A stretch of DNA of 64,000 nucleotides from Bacteroidota bacterium (GCA_021820065.1 JAKAEE010000005.1:20781-84780), one strand, 5' to 3'. Counted from the stretch's first letter, positions 27,386-37,657 are shown. Notes: a model not told the origin generated them from the sequence alone. Translations and numbers: made by a program.

Positions 27386-30300
27386 TTAAGCAGTTGAATA
27401 TTTTTTTCTGATTAATTTTAGAGAAAGATACATGACGAACAATAATGCCACAGCCAGCGTTCCGAAAATTGCAATTCCGGTAGATGACCAGAGCGAGGTC
27501 AGATTCACTCCGTAGGAAAACGCATCGCCGGCAATTAGTTCAACGTAATGTTTTCCCGGCGGAAGAAAAATACTATAGCAGTCGTTACCTTTCATTACAA
27601 CGAACTTGTATTCGGAATTATCAATCTTAACGGAAGTGGGTTCCTTGTTCAACGAAATAAGTGTTCTACAATCCGACTCATAAACAAATTTCAAATCTTT
27701 CATGCCGTGTGATACCGAAAGTAAATTTGCCGTGCAAGAAAGTATGTTGGTCTGAAGCTCGTGCGTTGAAAAAGAAGTTATATTCTGTTCGAAGAAAGTA
27801 ACCGTGTGATTTCCTGCCGGAACCAAAAATAAATTTTGACGATACGGTGCAACGGGATATCCGTCAATGTTCAGCACTTTAATTTCTTTTGGAAGTTCAA
27901 TCGAGAACGCGGTTGGAGAACTAAATCGATAACCGTTATCCAAACGCTGATAATTAACATTCACCGATGCGGCGTAAGGGAAGAACGACATGTCCTGCGG
28001 ATTCACACTCGACTCAGAATAAATTGTGAACCGTGGAGCGCCGATGGAAGCGGCATTTATCAGATGATAACTTTCCGTTCCGGTTTGAATGAGTGTTGGG
28101 AACGGCGTTATAACATTTTCTTTTCGAAAACTTAGAATGTTAAGATCGAGCAGCAGCTTGGCGTTGCCGCCGAGAAGCGACGCATAATATTTCCCGATGT
28201 TGATATAACGCAGCGGGTCGGTTGACCAAAGATGTTCGGGGTCTTCAACCTGTAATGTAAAATTAAATTTCTTTTGAAGCGCGATGATACTCTTCATATC
28301 CACGCCGATGTATTCGCGCAATTCCGGCGAGCCGAAACTATCCATTGCAGTTACAATAACCTCGAAACCGTTTTTCTTTTGTGCAATTTGTTGGAAAGTC
28401 GAAAGCAAAGTTTCATAAACCGAATTCAATTCGTTCACCCGGAATTCCGTTATGCTGTTTTGCACAAAAGAATTATTCTTCCAATAAAACGTTGAAGCCG
28501 GATCGAATATTTTTCCCAAATCGATTCCGTACTTTTTCATCACTTCAGCTTTTGCCGATGGATGCATTGGTGTAAAAAGGTTAGGATTCTTAAATCCTTC
28601 GGCGGCTTCAAAATAAAGTTCGGCTAAATTCACGCCGTCCCAATCGTAGCTTTCAAGAAATTTCTTGAATTCATAATTCATTGCCGCAATGCATTTGGGA
28701 TCGGTGAGCGATACCGGATATCTCCACGAAGGTCTCACGTCCTGACCGAGATAATTTTTCTCGCGCCATTCGGGATGTTCGTTCCAAAATTTTTGACTTA
28801 CTTGCGGAGGTTCAAGCCATGCATAAACCAGAATACCGTTTGCGTGAGCCAGATCAATCAAGCGTTTGTAATCGTAAGTGTATTTCGGATATTCATGCCA
28901 GCCCGCCGCGTGAATAACTCTTATTCCTTCCTTTACCCATTGCTTTACAAGGTTCTCAACGCTGAATGTCCGGCGGAAACCGGGATCAAAATAAACTTCC
29001 AAATTATCTCTGCGAACGAACGGACGTAAATGGAAATATCTTTTTACATATTCTATTAAGTATGGATAAAGACTGTATCCTTCCTGTGTATAAGGATCGA
29101 ATCGGGAATTGATAAAAATTAGTTTTCCTTTGGAAATTTTTCTGCCGATCAAGATCGGCATGTGAGTGAATTCATCGTAACAAAAAGTTTCGTCCTTGTC
29201 GTCGGTTTCAATTTTGTTAACAAGTTCAGAATAGCGCCAGGCGATCGGCTCTTCGGAGTAAAACTTATCGCGTATTCTGTTAACTCGTATTCGTGTCTTC
29301 GAAAAACTAAGATTAAATAATTTTGCAAGATCGCTTTTGGTGTCGGTTACAATATTTCCGCCTTCTTCAACAAATTTATAAATAGCGCCGTAATCTTTGT
29401 CCTTAAGCGAATCGGTGAAAGCATACGGAACGATAAGGAGGTTATGATCCTTCAGATCGATTTTTTGCCCGACGAAAATCGTATCGACGTTGATGTTAAC
29501 GCTCCGGAAAACCGATGCGAGTGAAGCTTGATCGTTAAAAGCGGCGCCCTTTGCAAAATGATTCCATAGAATAATTGGTCGCGCTTCCTTCCAGTCTTCA
29601 TCTGAAACAAAAACGTTCTGATAAAATTTTTCTGCCGATGCCGTGATCTTTTCTAAAAACGTTAGCTCCCGTTCGTGAAATTCGGTTGGTTCGGCGCGGT
29701 ATAACTCTCCCGGTTCCAGCGTAACGTTTTTTGTTATTTGTCCGCTGATTCTTTTTTCCGAATAAGTTTTGTTTTTTATTTCGCCGTTTCTGTTGTAGTA
29801 AGCTTCGGCAAGAAATTGATCGTCCAAAGTAAGAGTGTAACTTTGAGAACCGGTAAGAATTATTCTGTCTTTTGTTTTTACCCAGTTTGTTTCGTCCTGA
29901 AGATCAATGTAGGTATAGCCCAGAGCTTTAATGCCGTCAACTAGAGTGCTCAGCAGATCCAAGTCGAGAAATTCGTGAAAGAAACATGCGGCAAAACCAT
30001 CGCGGACGTTGAGATTTGTCTTAGCGCCTTTAATAATATTCTGAACGGCGGCTCGGCTTACATTCTTGTCGTCATCAAGCGGAACATATCCCAAATTTTC
30101 CGGATAAATTTTTTGTCCGAACAAATCGTTATTGATGATGTAAGGGAAGTATTGGCTGTGTTCAAAGTCTTCAACCGCAAGACGTTGTTCCATTGCCGAA
30201 CTGAAATATTTTGAAACTGTCCGGTAAAGTTTGAACGAAGCGGTGTAGTGCGGTGTCTCCCATGCAATCGGGTACAAACCGTTCTTCATTAATTCTTGAA

Positions 30301-31357
30301 GACCGGTTTCAATCTTGCTGGCAATTCCGGCTTCGGTTTCATCTTTGATTGGTTTGTTGGTCAGTCCGTCCCAGAATTCAAAATCGCTCGCAGTTACTCC
30401 TTTATATTGATGAGTAACGCCGTGCATTACCAAACTTCCGCCGTTCTTCACCATGTATTTCAATGCATCAACTAAATCCGGTTTGTCCGACATGCTGACC
30501 CGCGTTTGAGTTGACGGATCGACATAAAACGGAATGACGCTAACCAAAAACGGAATCCCTCGTTCCGAAAGCAGATCGGCTATATCGCGAAGTTTATCGG
30601 GATTATCCATCGGACTGATATCTTCAATTCGAATTAATGCCGAATGAGATTCCTCATGCTGCTCACCGAGAATGTCGTGAAGCATATCGGCAAAGAGAAG
30701 GTACCGGTCGTTTTCATCTGCGTAAGAAAAAGGTGAATCGCCAACGAGCATAAAATTTTTTGTTTTGATTATGTATGGCGTTTCTTTCTTCTTTTTAGAT
30801 GAGTAGGAATACGCAAGAACTTGCACGGACTTTTTATCGGTGATTTGAATTACGCTTGTGTGATTATCTCCCTTGGTAAAAGTTTTATTACCGGATTTCA
30901 CCATGTCGTAACCGGAAACTGTGTCGTAGCCGGTAACGGTGAAACCGTAAAGTTTTTTTAAATCATAACTTTTGGAAAACTCAATTATACCGGTGTTCAA
31001 CCAGATTAAAGGTTTGGTTGATGAAACAGCGTCGTTCAAAAATAATTTTGGAACGCTGTTTTTTAGTTTGTACCCAATGTAGAAAGTGAAATCATAATTT
31101 TGAATTTCATTTTTAACGTATTGGTTAACGCCTTTTATGGTCGTCTTCGTGTGAAAATGTCCCATCAGTTCGCCAAGCTGCCGCCCATCAGCCATTGCGA
31201 AGGTTTTCAGATCGGTATTTCCCTCAACAAGGATGAGGATGGTTTTAGTTTTTACTTGAGAGTAAGCCGACTCCGGCAGCACAAACAAAAATGCGGCGGC
31301 GAGAACTACAGTAAATCCGTTAATAAAAAGGTGTGAGAGGAATTTCTTGAAACTCAT
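27386..31357 (-). CDS. large secreted polysaccharide-modifying protein: DUF2334-type deacetylase plus glycoside-hydrolase-like barrel
   Basis: A 1323-residue protein from ATG 31357 (the track uses an upstream TTG). A signal peptide (FTVVLAAAFLFVLPESAYSQ) is followed by an N-terminal alpha/beta region, a NodB-like deacetylase region of DUF2334 type (about 235-430; RIEDISP, VSVIPFY, HGVTHQY near 311), a GATase-like segment (about 590-710), a TIM-barrel glycosidase-like domain (about 790-1100; AAGWHEYP, YAWLEPP, WDGVNLAELYFEA), then beta-rich parts and a final membrane helix (IAIFGTLAVALLFVMYLSLKL). Deacetylase followed by hydrolase recalls PgaB of the poly-GlcNAc system, although the families differ. 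It starts 4 bases after the wecB stop. Domain names come from motif memory. Confidence 0.7.
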   Translation of the reverse strand: MSFKKFLSHLFINGFTVVLAAAFLFVLPESAYSQVKTKTILILVEGNTDLKTFAMADGRQLGELMGHFHTKTTIKGVNQYVKNEIQNYDFTFYIGYKLKNSVPKLFLNDAVSSTKPLIWLNTGIIEFSKSYDLKKLYGFTVTGYDTVSGYDMVKSGNKTFTKGDNHTSVIQITDKKSVQVLAYSYSSKKKKETPYIIKTKNFMLVGDSPFSYADENDRYLLFADMLHDILGEQHEESHSALIRIEDISPMDNPDKLRDIADLLSERGIPFLVSVIPFYVDPSTQTRVSMSDKPDLVDALKYMVKNGGSLVMHGVTHQYKGVTASDFEFWDGLTNKPIKDETEAGIASKIETGLQELMKNGLYPIAWETPHYTASFKLYRTVSKYFSSAMEQRLAVEDFEHSQYFPYIINNDLFGQKIYPENLGYVPLDDDKNVSRAAVQNIIKGAKTNLNVRDGFAACFFHEFLDLDLLSTLVDGIKALGYTYIDLQDETNWVKTKDRIILTGSQSYTLTLDDQFLAEAYYNRNGEIKNKTYSEKRISGQITKNVTLEPGELYRAEPTEFHERELTFLEKITASAEKFYQNVFVSDEDWKEARPIILWNHFAKGAAFNDQASLASVFRSVNINVDTIFVGQKIDLKDHNLLIVPYAFTDSLKDKDYGAIYKFVEEGGNIVTDTKSDLAKLFNLSFSKTRIRVNRIRDKFYSEEPIAWRYSELVNKIETDDKDETFCYDEFTHMPILIGRKISKGKLIFINSRFDPYTQEGYSLYPYLIEYVKRYFHLRPFVRRDNLEVYFDPGFRRTFSVENLVKQWVKEGIRVIHAAGWHEYPKYTYDYKRLIDLAHANGILVYAWLEPPQVSQKFWNEHPEWREKNYLGQDVRPSWRYPVSLTDPKCIAAMNYEFKKFLESYDWDGVNLAELYFEAAEGFKNPNLFTPMHPSAKAEVMKKYGIDLGKIFDPASTFYWKNNSFVQNSITEFRVNELNSVYETLLSTFQQIAQKKNGFEVIVTAMDSFGSPELREYIGVDMKSIIALQKKFNFTLQVEDPEHLWSTDPLRYINIGKYYASLLGGNAKLLLDLNILSFRKENVITPFPTLIQTGTESYHLINAASIGAPRFTIYSESSVNPQDMSFFPYAASVNVNYQRLDNGYRFSSPTAFSIELPKEIKVLNIDGYPVAPYRQNLFLVPAGNHTVTFFEQNITSFSTHELQTNILSCTANLLSVSHGMKDLKFVYESDCRTLISLNKEPTSVKIDNSEYKFVVMKGNDCYSIFLPPGKHYVELIAGDAFSYGVNLTSLWSSTGIAIFGTLAVALLFVMYLSLKLIRKKYSTA

Positions 31358-31361
31358 AAAC

Positions 31362-32534
31362 CTACTTTCTTTTCTTAGGGACAAATTCTTTTACTTCCGC
31401 TTTTGAAAAACCAAAATGATTTTTAATTATCTGAACGGTTCGTTTGGCGGCAAGACCATCGCCGTAAGGATTAACAGCCGAAGCCATTTTATTGTAAGCC
31501 GATTTGTCGCGCAAGAGTTTATCGGCAGTTTGGAAAATTTTCTTTTCGTTCAGTCCGACAAGTTTAACGGTTCCGTATTTCACCGCTTCCGGGCGTTCGG
31601 TAACTTTTCGCAGAACTAAAATCGGAATGCCGAAATAGGGCCCTTCCTCCTGCACGCCGCCGGAATCCGTAATGATAAGATGAGATTTTGACATTAAGTT
31701 GACGAAGTCGAGATAATCCAAAGGTGCAATCAAAAAAACATTTTCTATGTTCTCTAAAGTATTATGCACAACTTCTTTTACTACCGGATTAAGATGAACC
31801 GGGAAGACGAAATTGATTCTCGGATATTTCTCCGCTAATTTTTTTACTGCTTTACATGCGCCGATCATCGGACTGCCCCAATTTTCACGCCGATGCATTG
31901 TTAGCAAGACAATCTTTTTCTTCTCGCTCACAATTTTGTTCAGCACTGTTGCACTGAACTCATAATTTTTTTGAATCGAAATCTTCAGCGCATCGATTAC
32001 TGAATTGCCGGTTACGAAAATTTTTTCACTTGACGCACTTTCTTTCAACAAAGCTTTCTTTGCCGTGTCCGTTGGTGCAAAATGTAAATCTGAAATTGCG
32101 CTGGTCAATCTCCGGTTTATTTCTTCCGGGAACGGATTTGCTTTGTCGTTTGTTCGAAGTCCTGCTTCAACATGACCGACGGGAATTTGTCTGTAAAACG
32201 AAGTTAAGCTGCCGACAAAAGTTGTTGTTGTATCGCCCTGAACCAAAACCAAATCTGGAATTTCTTTTTGAAGCACTTCGTCGAGCTTTTCAACGGCGTT
32301 TTTCGTTAGAACCGCAAGTGATTGGTTCGGCTGCATGATGTCGAGATCGTAATCAACATAAATTTTGAAAACATCGAGCACCTGATCCAGCATTTGCCGG
32401 TGCTGTGCTGTCGCAATCGATACAACTTTGAAAAATTTCTTTTCTTTTTTCAGTTCTAAAATAATTGGAGCCAGTTTAATTGTGTCCGGTCTGGTTCCGA
32501 AAATTACTGCGATCTTCTTCACTTCGTTTTTCAT
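31362..32534 (-). CDS. wecB: non-hydrolysing UDP-N-acetylglucosamine 2-epimerase
   Basis: A 390-residue enzyme that interconverts UDP-GlcNAc and UDP-ManNAc. Typical motifs are FGTRPDTIKLAPI at the N-terminus, VQGDTTTTF, HVEAGLRT, TMHRRENWG and the nucleotide-binding LIITDSGGVQEEGP with RKVTERPEA. Length is normal. As the first gene of the minus-strand exopolysaccharide operon, it probably supplies or balances the precursor for the GT2 synthase. TATCTTTG on the minus strand at 32581-32588 could be its promoter -7 element. Confidence 0.95.
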   Translation of the reverse strand: MKNEVKKIAVIFGTRPDTIKLAPIILELKKEKKFFKVVSIATAQHRQMLDQVLDVFKIYVDYDLDIMQPNQSLAVLTKNAVEKLDEVLQKEIPDLVLVQGDTTTTFVGSLTSFYRQIPVGHVEAGLRTNDKANPFPEEINRRLTSAISDLHFAPTDTAKKALLKESASSEKIFVTGNSVIDALKISIQKNYEFSATVLNKIVSEKKKIVLLTMHRRENWGSPMIGACKAVKKLAEKYPRINFVFPVHLNPVVKEVVHNTLENIENVFLIAPLDYLDFVNLMSKSHLIITDSGGVQEEGPYFGIPILVLRKVTERPEAVKYGTVKLVGLNEKKIFQTADKLLRDKSAYNKMASAVNPYGDGLAAKRTVQIIKNHFGFSKAEVKEFVPKKRK

Positions 32535-32852
32535 TTGATCTCTTCAAGCGGTTAAATTAATAACATAAATATTTTGAGGACAAAGATAAGGAAACGGCAA
32601 TATTTATATTGGTGCCTTAAAGATATATCAGTAGCAGCAAGGTAATTGTGGGCATTCTCACAGCAACAAAACCGGCACTTTTCGTCCATTTAAGGCAAGA
32701 AAAGGCTGCAATAAACTAGACTTCCCGGATTAAAAAACAACTGCAGTTTGTAACCGAAACTTAACCAATACTAAATGAATTTATATTTAGAAGGATGGTT
32801 TGTAAGTTTACACAATCAAAAACTTACTACAAAAAAATTGCATTCGGATACA
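32535..32852. other. divergent intergenic region between wecB and TonB receptor gene
   Basis: This gap must hold promoters for both directions. The only element that I can point to is TATCTTTG on the minus strand (32581-32588), identical to the -7 element of the trp promoter, but without a good upstream box. No riboswitch-like structure or terminator is evident. The first 26 codons of the track ORF starting at 32775 fall here and are judged untranslated. Confidence 0.4.
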
Positions 32853-35204
32853 ATGCTTCGGTTGAAAAACTTTATTCTGATTTTATTCTTCATGCAGTTA
32901 ATGGTTCAAATGACTGTTGCCCAAAATTACGAAGCAACAATCAACGGTTTTGTTTACGATGCATCTACCGGCGAAACATTGATTGGCGCTAATGTCCTTC
33001 TAAAAAAAATTAACCGCGGGGCTACAACAAATGTTAGCGGTTACTACGTGATTCCGCAAATTGATCCCGACATTTACGAAGTTGTGGTTAGTTATATAGG
33101 ATACAAAAGTTTCTCAACTAAAGTTTCTCTTAAAGCGAACGAAAACAAACGGCTTGATGTTTCGCTGACACCTCAAGACATTGTTGGAAGAGAGATTGTT
33201 GTTTCTGCCGACTCTACCCGAACCGGTGATAAACTTTTTAATCAACCTGTCTCTAAGATAGAACTAACTCCGGTTGAGTTAAGTAAAGTTCCGCAAGTTA
33301 TCGAAGCGGATTTAATGCGGACGCTTCAAACATTACCGGGCATAGTTCCGGTTTCGGATTTCTCTTCGGCAATTTACGTTCGCGGCGGAACTCCCGATCA
33401 AAACCTTTTCATGGTTGATGGAACCGACATTTACAATCCGGAACATGCTTTCGGTCTCTTCTCAACTTTTAATACCGATGCTATTAAGAAAGTGGAAATT
33501 TACAAAGGTGCATTCAGCGCGGAGTACGGAGGACGTCTTTCTTCCGTGATTAACATTACAAACAATGACGGAAATAGAAATCACTTTGAAGGAAAAGCAT
33601 CGTTGAGTTTGCTTTCGCTTAGTACAACGCTTCAAACTCCGCTCGGTTCGTTCGGCTCACTGTCCGGATCGATTCGCAGAACATATATCGATCAGACTTT
33701 GGCTAAATGGATTAAGGATGTGCCGGATTACTATTTTGTTGACGGCAATATGAAGGCGTTTTTTGATCTAGGTGAATCGAATAAATTGAGCGTTAGTTTC
33801 TTCGGCAGCAAAGACAACTTAAATTTTGTTTTGGATAAAAACAGAAAAGAGTCTCTTGGGTTCGATTATTATTGGGGAAACCAAACCGGTAGCGTGAATT
33901 GGAAAACCATCTTTGCGCCGAAGTTGTTTGGAAATTTTTGGTTAACAGGCAGCTATTATTTTTCTGATTTCAACTTCAGCGATGTATCTTATGTGGAATC
34001 AAACATTATCCGCGATGTTACGCTCAAAGGTGCTGTTGAATATTTTTATAGCGACAAATTTCATTTCAAATCGGGATTTGAATTTAAAAATTTGAGTGGG
34101 AGCTTGAAGGAAAATTTTCCCGGAGGAAGAGTTGATGCGGCAAGACACCCGCGCCTATTTTCAACTTACATTACTGCAAACTGGCAGCCGTCCAATTTAT
34201 GGATTGTTGAAGCCGGTCTTCGTTATGATTATTTCGAATCGTCAATCCCTTTCAGAAATCTTGATCCCCGCTTAACTATTAAATACAGACTTGATGAATT
34301 ATCCAACTTGAAATTTTCAACCGGAATCGTTCATCAATATGCAAACAGAATTCCGCGAATGTTTTTTGTGAGCATTTGGACAACCGCCGACGAATATGTG
34401 AAAGCTTCTTCGTCGGATCATTTTGTGCTTGGCTATCAAAGAGCGCTCGCGGAAAAAATTGAACTTGAAGTCGAAGCGTATTACAAAGATTACAAAAACA
34501 TTTATTCGTATAACCCAACATTCTTCACGGAACTTTCGCCAACCGGTTATGATGAAAACAATCTGCCGATCTTCAGCAACAGCAAAGGTTTATTCAATAG
34601 GGGCGACGGCAATTCATACGGCATTGAATTTTTATTACGAAAAGAAAGCGGGGCATTTACCGGTTGGCTGTCGTATTCATACTCAAGAACAATGTACACT
34701 GTTGATAATGTTAATCGTGAAAATTCTTTTCCGCCGAGACACGACCGAACTCACGCTGTGAATCTTGTGGTTAATATGGACTTGAACAATTTGTTCAACG
34801 AGCTGCACGGAAGACAATTTGTTAATCCGGCTAAGCGATGGACGCTGGGGGTAAACTTCACGTATTATTCCGGACAGCCGATAACGCTGCCGAGTTCAAT
34901 TTATCTTAGCAACAGCACGCCGGATTGGGACATAAACAAAAACTCGATTGCTGTTTATCCTTCAACCATAGATGCTTTTCGACTGCCGTATTATTCGAGA
35001 CTCGATTTCAGCTTGACTTATGAAATTCAGTATGACGGCTGGTCGCTGTCGCCTTATGTGCAAGTCTTCAACGTGCTGAACCGGAAAAATGTTTGGTTCA
35101 TTCAGTACAAAAATGAAATCAAAGACAATATGGTGAAACAAGAAGTGAAAAACGTTAACATGTTTCCTATTCTTCCAAGCATCGGCATAACGGTGAAGTT
35201 TTAA
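32853..35204 (+). CDS. TonB-dependent outer-membrane receptor with N-terminal carboxypeptidase-regulatory-like domain
   Basis: A 783-residue receptor from ATG 32853, chosen because a signal peptide begins there (NFILILFFMQLMVQMTVAQ); the track start lies 26 codons upstream. Residues about 25-110 form the CarboxypepD-reg-like domain (GETLIGANVLLKKINRGATTN), then a plug (PGIVPVSDFSSAIYVRGGTPDQN, MVDGTDIYNPEH) and a 22-strand-type barrel ending in ILPSIGITVKF. These receptors import a ligand bound at the outer membrane with energy from TonB. The DUF4249 lipoprotein gene follows by 21 bases, a pairing common in Bacteroidota. Substrate unknown. Confidence 0.93.
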   Translation: MLRLKNFILILFFMQLMVQMTVAQNYEATINGFVYDASTGETLIGANVLLKKINRGATTNVSGYYVIPQIDPDIYEVVVSYIGYKSFSTKVSLKANENKRLDVSLTPQDIVGREIVVSADSTRTGDKLFNQPVSKIELTPVELSKVPQVIEADLMRTLQTLPGIVPVSDFSSAIYVRGGTPDQNLFMVDGTDIYNPEHAFGLFSTFNTDAIKKVEIYKGAFSAEYGGRLSSVINITNNDGNRNHFEGKASLSLLSLSTTLQTPLGSFGSLSGSIRRTYIDQTLAKWIKDVPDYYFVDGNMKAFFDLGESNKLSVSFFGSKDNLNFVLDKNRKESLGFDYYWGNQTGSVNWKTIFAPKLFGNFWLTGSYYFSDFNFSDVSYVESNIIRDVTLKGAVEYFYSDKFHFKSGFEFKNLSGSLKENFPGGRVDAARHPRLFSTYITANWQPSNLWIVEAGLRYDYFESSIPFRNLDPRLTIKYRLDELSNLKFSTGIVHQYANRIPRMFFVSIWTTADEYVKASSSDHFVLGYQRALAEKIELEVEAYYKDYKNIYSYNPTFFTELSPTGYDENNLPIFSNSKGLFNRGDGNSYGIEFLLRKESGAFTGWLSYSYSRTMYTVDNVNRENSFPPRHDRTHAVNLVVNMDLNNLFNELHGRQFVNPAKRWTLGVNFTYYSGQPITLPSSIYLSNSTPDWDINKNSIAVYPSTIDAFRLPYYSRLDFSLTYEIQYDGWSLSPYVQVFNVLNRKNVWFIQYKNEIKDNMVKQEVKNVNMFPILPSIGITVKF

Positions 35205-35225
35205 CTTGAAGAATGAAAATCAAAA

Positions 35226-36134
35226 ATGAAAAATAAATTGAAAATATTGTTGACCGCTCTAACGGCTGGAATAATTTTCTGTTCATGCGGTCAAGGAGTT
35301 GTTGAGATTGGGCAGAACACTTACGAGCCGAAAATCGTGATAGAGGGATATTTGTATCCCGGGCAGCCGGTACGGAATATTAGAATCACGCGGAACATAC
35401 CATTGAACACAGCATCCGATCCTACTTCTATTGTTATAACTAATGCCGATGTTAAGCTGACCGATCTGCAAACGAACAAAAATTATCAACTTACTTTCAA
35501 TGTTCAAAAATTTTCTTACGAATATTCCGGCAATGATTTGAGAATCGATTACGGGAACAGCTACAAACTAACGGTCAATGCTGCCATTGACGGTAAGAGT
35601 TTATCGGCAAGTTCGGTTACAAATGTTCCGAAGTCAGGATTCAAAATTAATCATGTGTTATCGGAACTTCAGCCGTTATATTACCGCGAGCGCGATGGAA
35701 ACGGAAATGTGAAAAATTTCTCGATTACTTTTTCTCCATCAACCGGAACAAATTTCTATGCCTTCTCTATTGTCGCCCTTGACGCGAGCGACTCAACATT
35801 CATCTATAATAATGCTTACGTGAATGTTTCGCACGATGACGTAACCAAGAATCTGGACGGTTACCGGTATCAACTTGTGTGGCTGCAAGATATTAATTCT
35901 TACGGGAGCGAGATAAAATATAATTTGGATTGGATTCACTTCTGGTTTTATGGCAAGTACCGTATCATCGTTTATGCCGGCGACGATAATTACAAAAACT
36001 TTGTACTGACATACAAAAACGTTCAAGAGTTTGATGGAAATTTTCATGAGCCGCAAATGAACATGCAGGGTGACGGCATCGGAATATTCGGTTCGGTGAT
36101 CGCGGATACGGTTTATGTTTCCGTAAAAAAGTGA
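35226..36134 (+). CDS. DUF4249-family lipoprotein
   Basis: A 302-residue lipoprotein. The signal sequence ends at a lipobox-like FCSCG, so the cysteine at about residue 21 or 22 would be lipidated. The N-terminal EPKIVIEGYLYPGQPVRNIRITR followed by ITNADVKLTD is the usual opening of DUF4249 proteins. They are normally encoded next to TonB receptors, as here, and may act as surface or periplasmic partners, but no biochemical role is known to me. It ends 17 bases from the convergent regulator gene. Confidence 0.8.
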   Translation: MKNKLKILLTALTAGIIFCSCGQGVVEIGQNTYEPKIVIEGYLYPGQPVRNIRITRNIPLNTASDPTSIVITNADVKLTDLQTNKNYQLTFNVQKFSYEYSGNDLRIDYGNSYKLTVNAAIDGKSLSASSVTNVPKSGFKINHVLSELQPLYYRERDGNGNVKNFSITFSPSTGTNFYAFSIVALDASDSTFIYNNAYVNVSHDDVTKNLDGYRYQLVWLQDINSYGSEIKYNLDWIHFWFYGKYRIIVYAGDDNYKNFVLTYKNVQEFDGNFHEPQMNMQGDGIGIFGSVIADTVYVSVKK

Positions 36135-36151
36135 ATTAACAACCTTAACTA

Positions 36152-37657
36152 TTAACTGCCCGATTCTATTAGCTTTCGCAACGCAGTCTTTAATTCTTCA
36201 TCACGGATTTTTCTCTCATATTCCACCGGTTGGGCAATTCTTTCGGCGCAATTCTGAATGTTGCATCGTTCGCATGTATCGTTAACAATCACACGTGGGA
36301 TTTCAGCGTCATCTAAGAAATTGATTTTGTTACGAACATCCTCGTTCACAAGAATGCTTAATGATATACTGAAATTTGTGTTTTCAAGAAGAGCAGATTT
36401 CTTTGCTGTGGTGATTGTCAAAAATTCGTTTTTGGAATTAACAAATGTTGATCTTTGAATTAGCGCTATTGGTCCGTCGTTTTTTTCTGGCGGAAGTTGA
36501 AGTTCTTCTAATTGTTTCAATGCTTTAATTGAAACCCAGCGTCTGCAGTAGTGTTCGTTCGTTTGATATCCACCGGGATTTTCGTTCGTATTCAGCCGTA
36601 ACTCTTTCAGAAGAGAATATTTGTCCGAATCTATTACCGAATTGAACCGCAAGAAGAAAAAACTTGGGATGTTGAAATATTTCGCCAGCACATTTGTAAT
36701 TCTCTGAAAAAACATTTCGATTGAGGCGTTATACTTGTCTAACATCGAAAGAAAAGCATCGGCATCCCATTTCTCCGAGGAGAAGAATCCGGATAAATCT
36801 TCTATAAGCGATTCTTTTCTTATCATCAGTGCGGTCGCGAAATACGAAGCTTTAAAGTTGTTCAACAGTTCATCGAACGAGTTTAGACTTATATCGGAAT
36901 AAATATGCGACCGGTCTTTGATATTTAAGTAGTTGTAAGCAATTTCTTTCCCAACGATGAACGATTTCTGATACGTTGAAAGTTTTTGATTGAGCAATAC
37001 TTTTTTTGTTTTTGAATCTGAAATATGCACGCCGCGAATCGAACCGAACTCAGGAAATTTTCCAAGAGTTGTTTCGTCAATCGTAAAATGAAATTCATCA
37101 ACGAGTATTTTAGAAAGCGTTTCTTGGGTGAGTGTAGGTTCTAAATCTAAATTAAACTTTGAACGAAACTCATCAACTATTTTTTCCAAATCCGGAAAAT
37201 AATTTCCATTCAGCTCCTTGTATGTCTGAATGGCAGTTCGGCTGAAATTGTTTTGACTGAGCTCGGAGTTTCTGGCCATCTCTATCAATGTTGCGACCAG
37301 CGCGCTCAACTGAAGGGGTGCTTGTGAAATTTGCAGCAAGACTTTGTTCACATCTATTCCGTAATGATCTAACGGCAGTTGCTCTAAAATGTTGGACTCA
37401 AGCAAATCTCCGATTGGAGCGAAGTGTTTGGTGAGTTTTAACGAAACTAAACTATCGTAAGTTACCTGAAGTGTGTGAGCGAGCAACGCAATCTTATCTG
37501 CTTTCGGATACTTCTTGCCGTTCTCAATCTCATTTAAGTAAGAAATTGACAACGAACTTTTCTGTGCAAGTTCAGAAAGAGATAATCCTTTTTCTTGTCG
37601 AAGTTGTTTTAATTTCAAGCCGAAGATCAATCTGATCTTCCAATCCGGCAGTTTCAT
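36152..37657 (-). CDS. XRE-type regulator of the ScfR/RamB family with IrrE-like and DUF2083-like C-terminus
   Basis: A 501-residue regulator. Residues about 10-65 are a Cro/C1 helix-turn-helix (LKQLRQEKGLSLSELAQKSS, ISYLNEIENGKKYP). A middle region (about 150-300) resembles the ImmA/IrrE peptidase-like domain but lacks HExxH. The C-terminus has a cysteine set EHYCRRW and CERCNIQNCAERIAQP, like the DUF2083 tail of the short-chain acyl-CoA-sensing regulators ScfR, RamB and PccR. It is divergent from the beta-oxidation operon, so it probably controls that operon, perhaps by sensing an acyl-CoA. The family call is by motif; the target is inferred. Confidence 0.75.
   Translation of the reverse strand: MKLPDWKIRLIFGLKLKQLRQEKGLSLSELAQKSSLSISYLNEIENGKKYPKADKIALLAHTLQVTYDSLVSLKLTKHFAPIGDLLESNILEQLPLDHYGIDVNKVLLQISQAPLQLSALVATLIEMARNSELSQNNFSRTAIQTYKELNGNYFPDLEKIVDEFRSKFNLDLEPTLTQETLSKILVDEFHFTIDETTLGKFPEFGSIRGVHISDSKTKKVLLNQKLSTYQKSFIVGKEIAYNYLNIKDRSHIYSDISLNSFDELLNNFKASYFATALMIRKESLIEDLSGFFSSEKWDADAFLSMLDKYNASIEMFFQRITNVLAKYFNIPSFFFLRFNSVIDSDKYSLLKELRLNTNENPGGYQTNEHYCRRWVSIKALKQLEELQLPPEKNDGPIALIQRSTFVNSKNEFLTITTAKKSALLENTNFSISLSILVNEDVRNKINFLDDAEIPRVIVNDTCERCNIQNCAERIAQPVEYERKIRDEELKTALRKLIESGS

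Noticed and set aside
32535-32774. Possible cobalamin riboswitch upstream of the TonB receptor
   Set aside because: No B12-box-like sequence or expected hairpins could be found.
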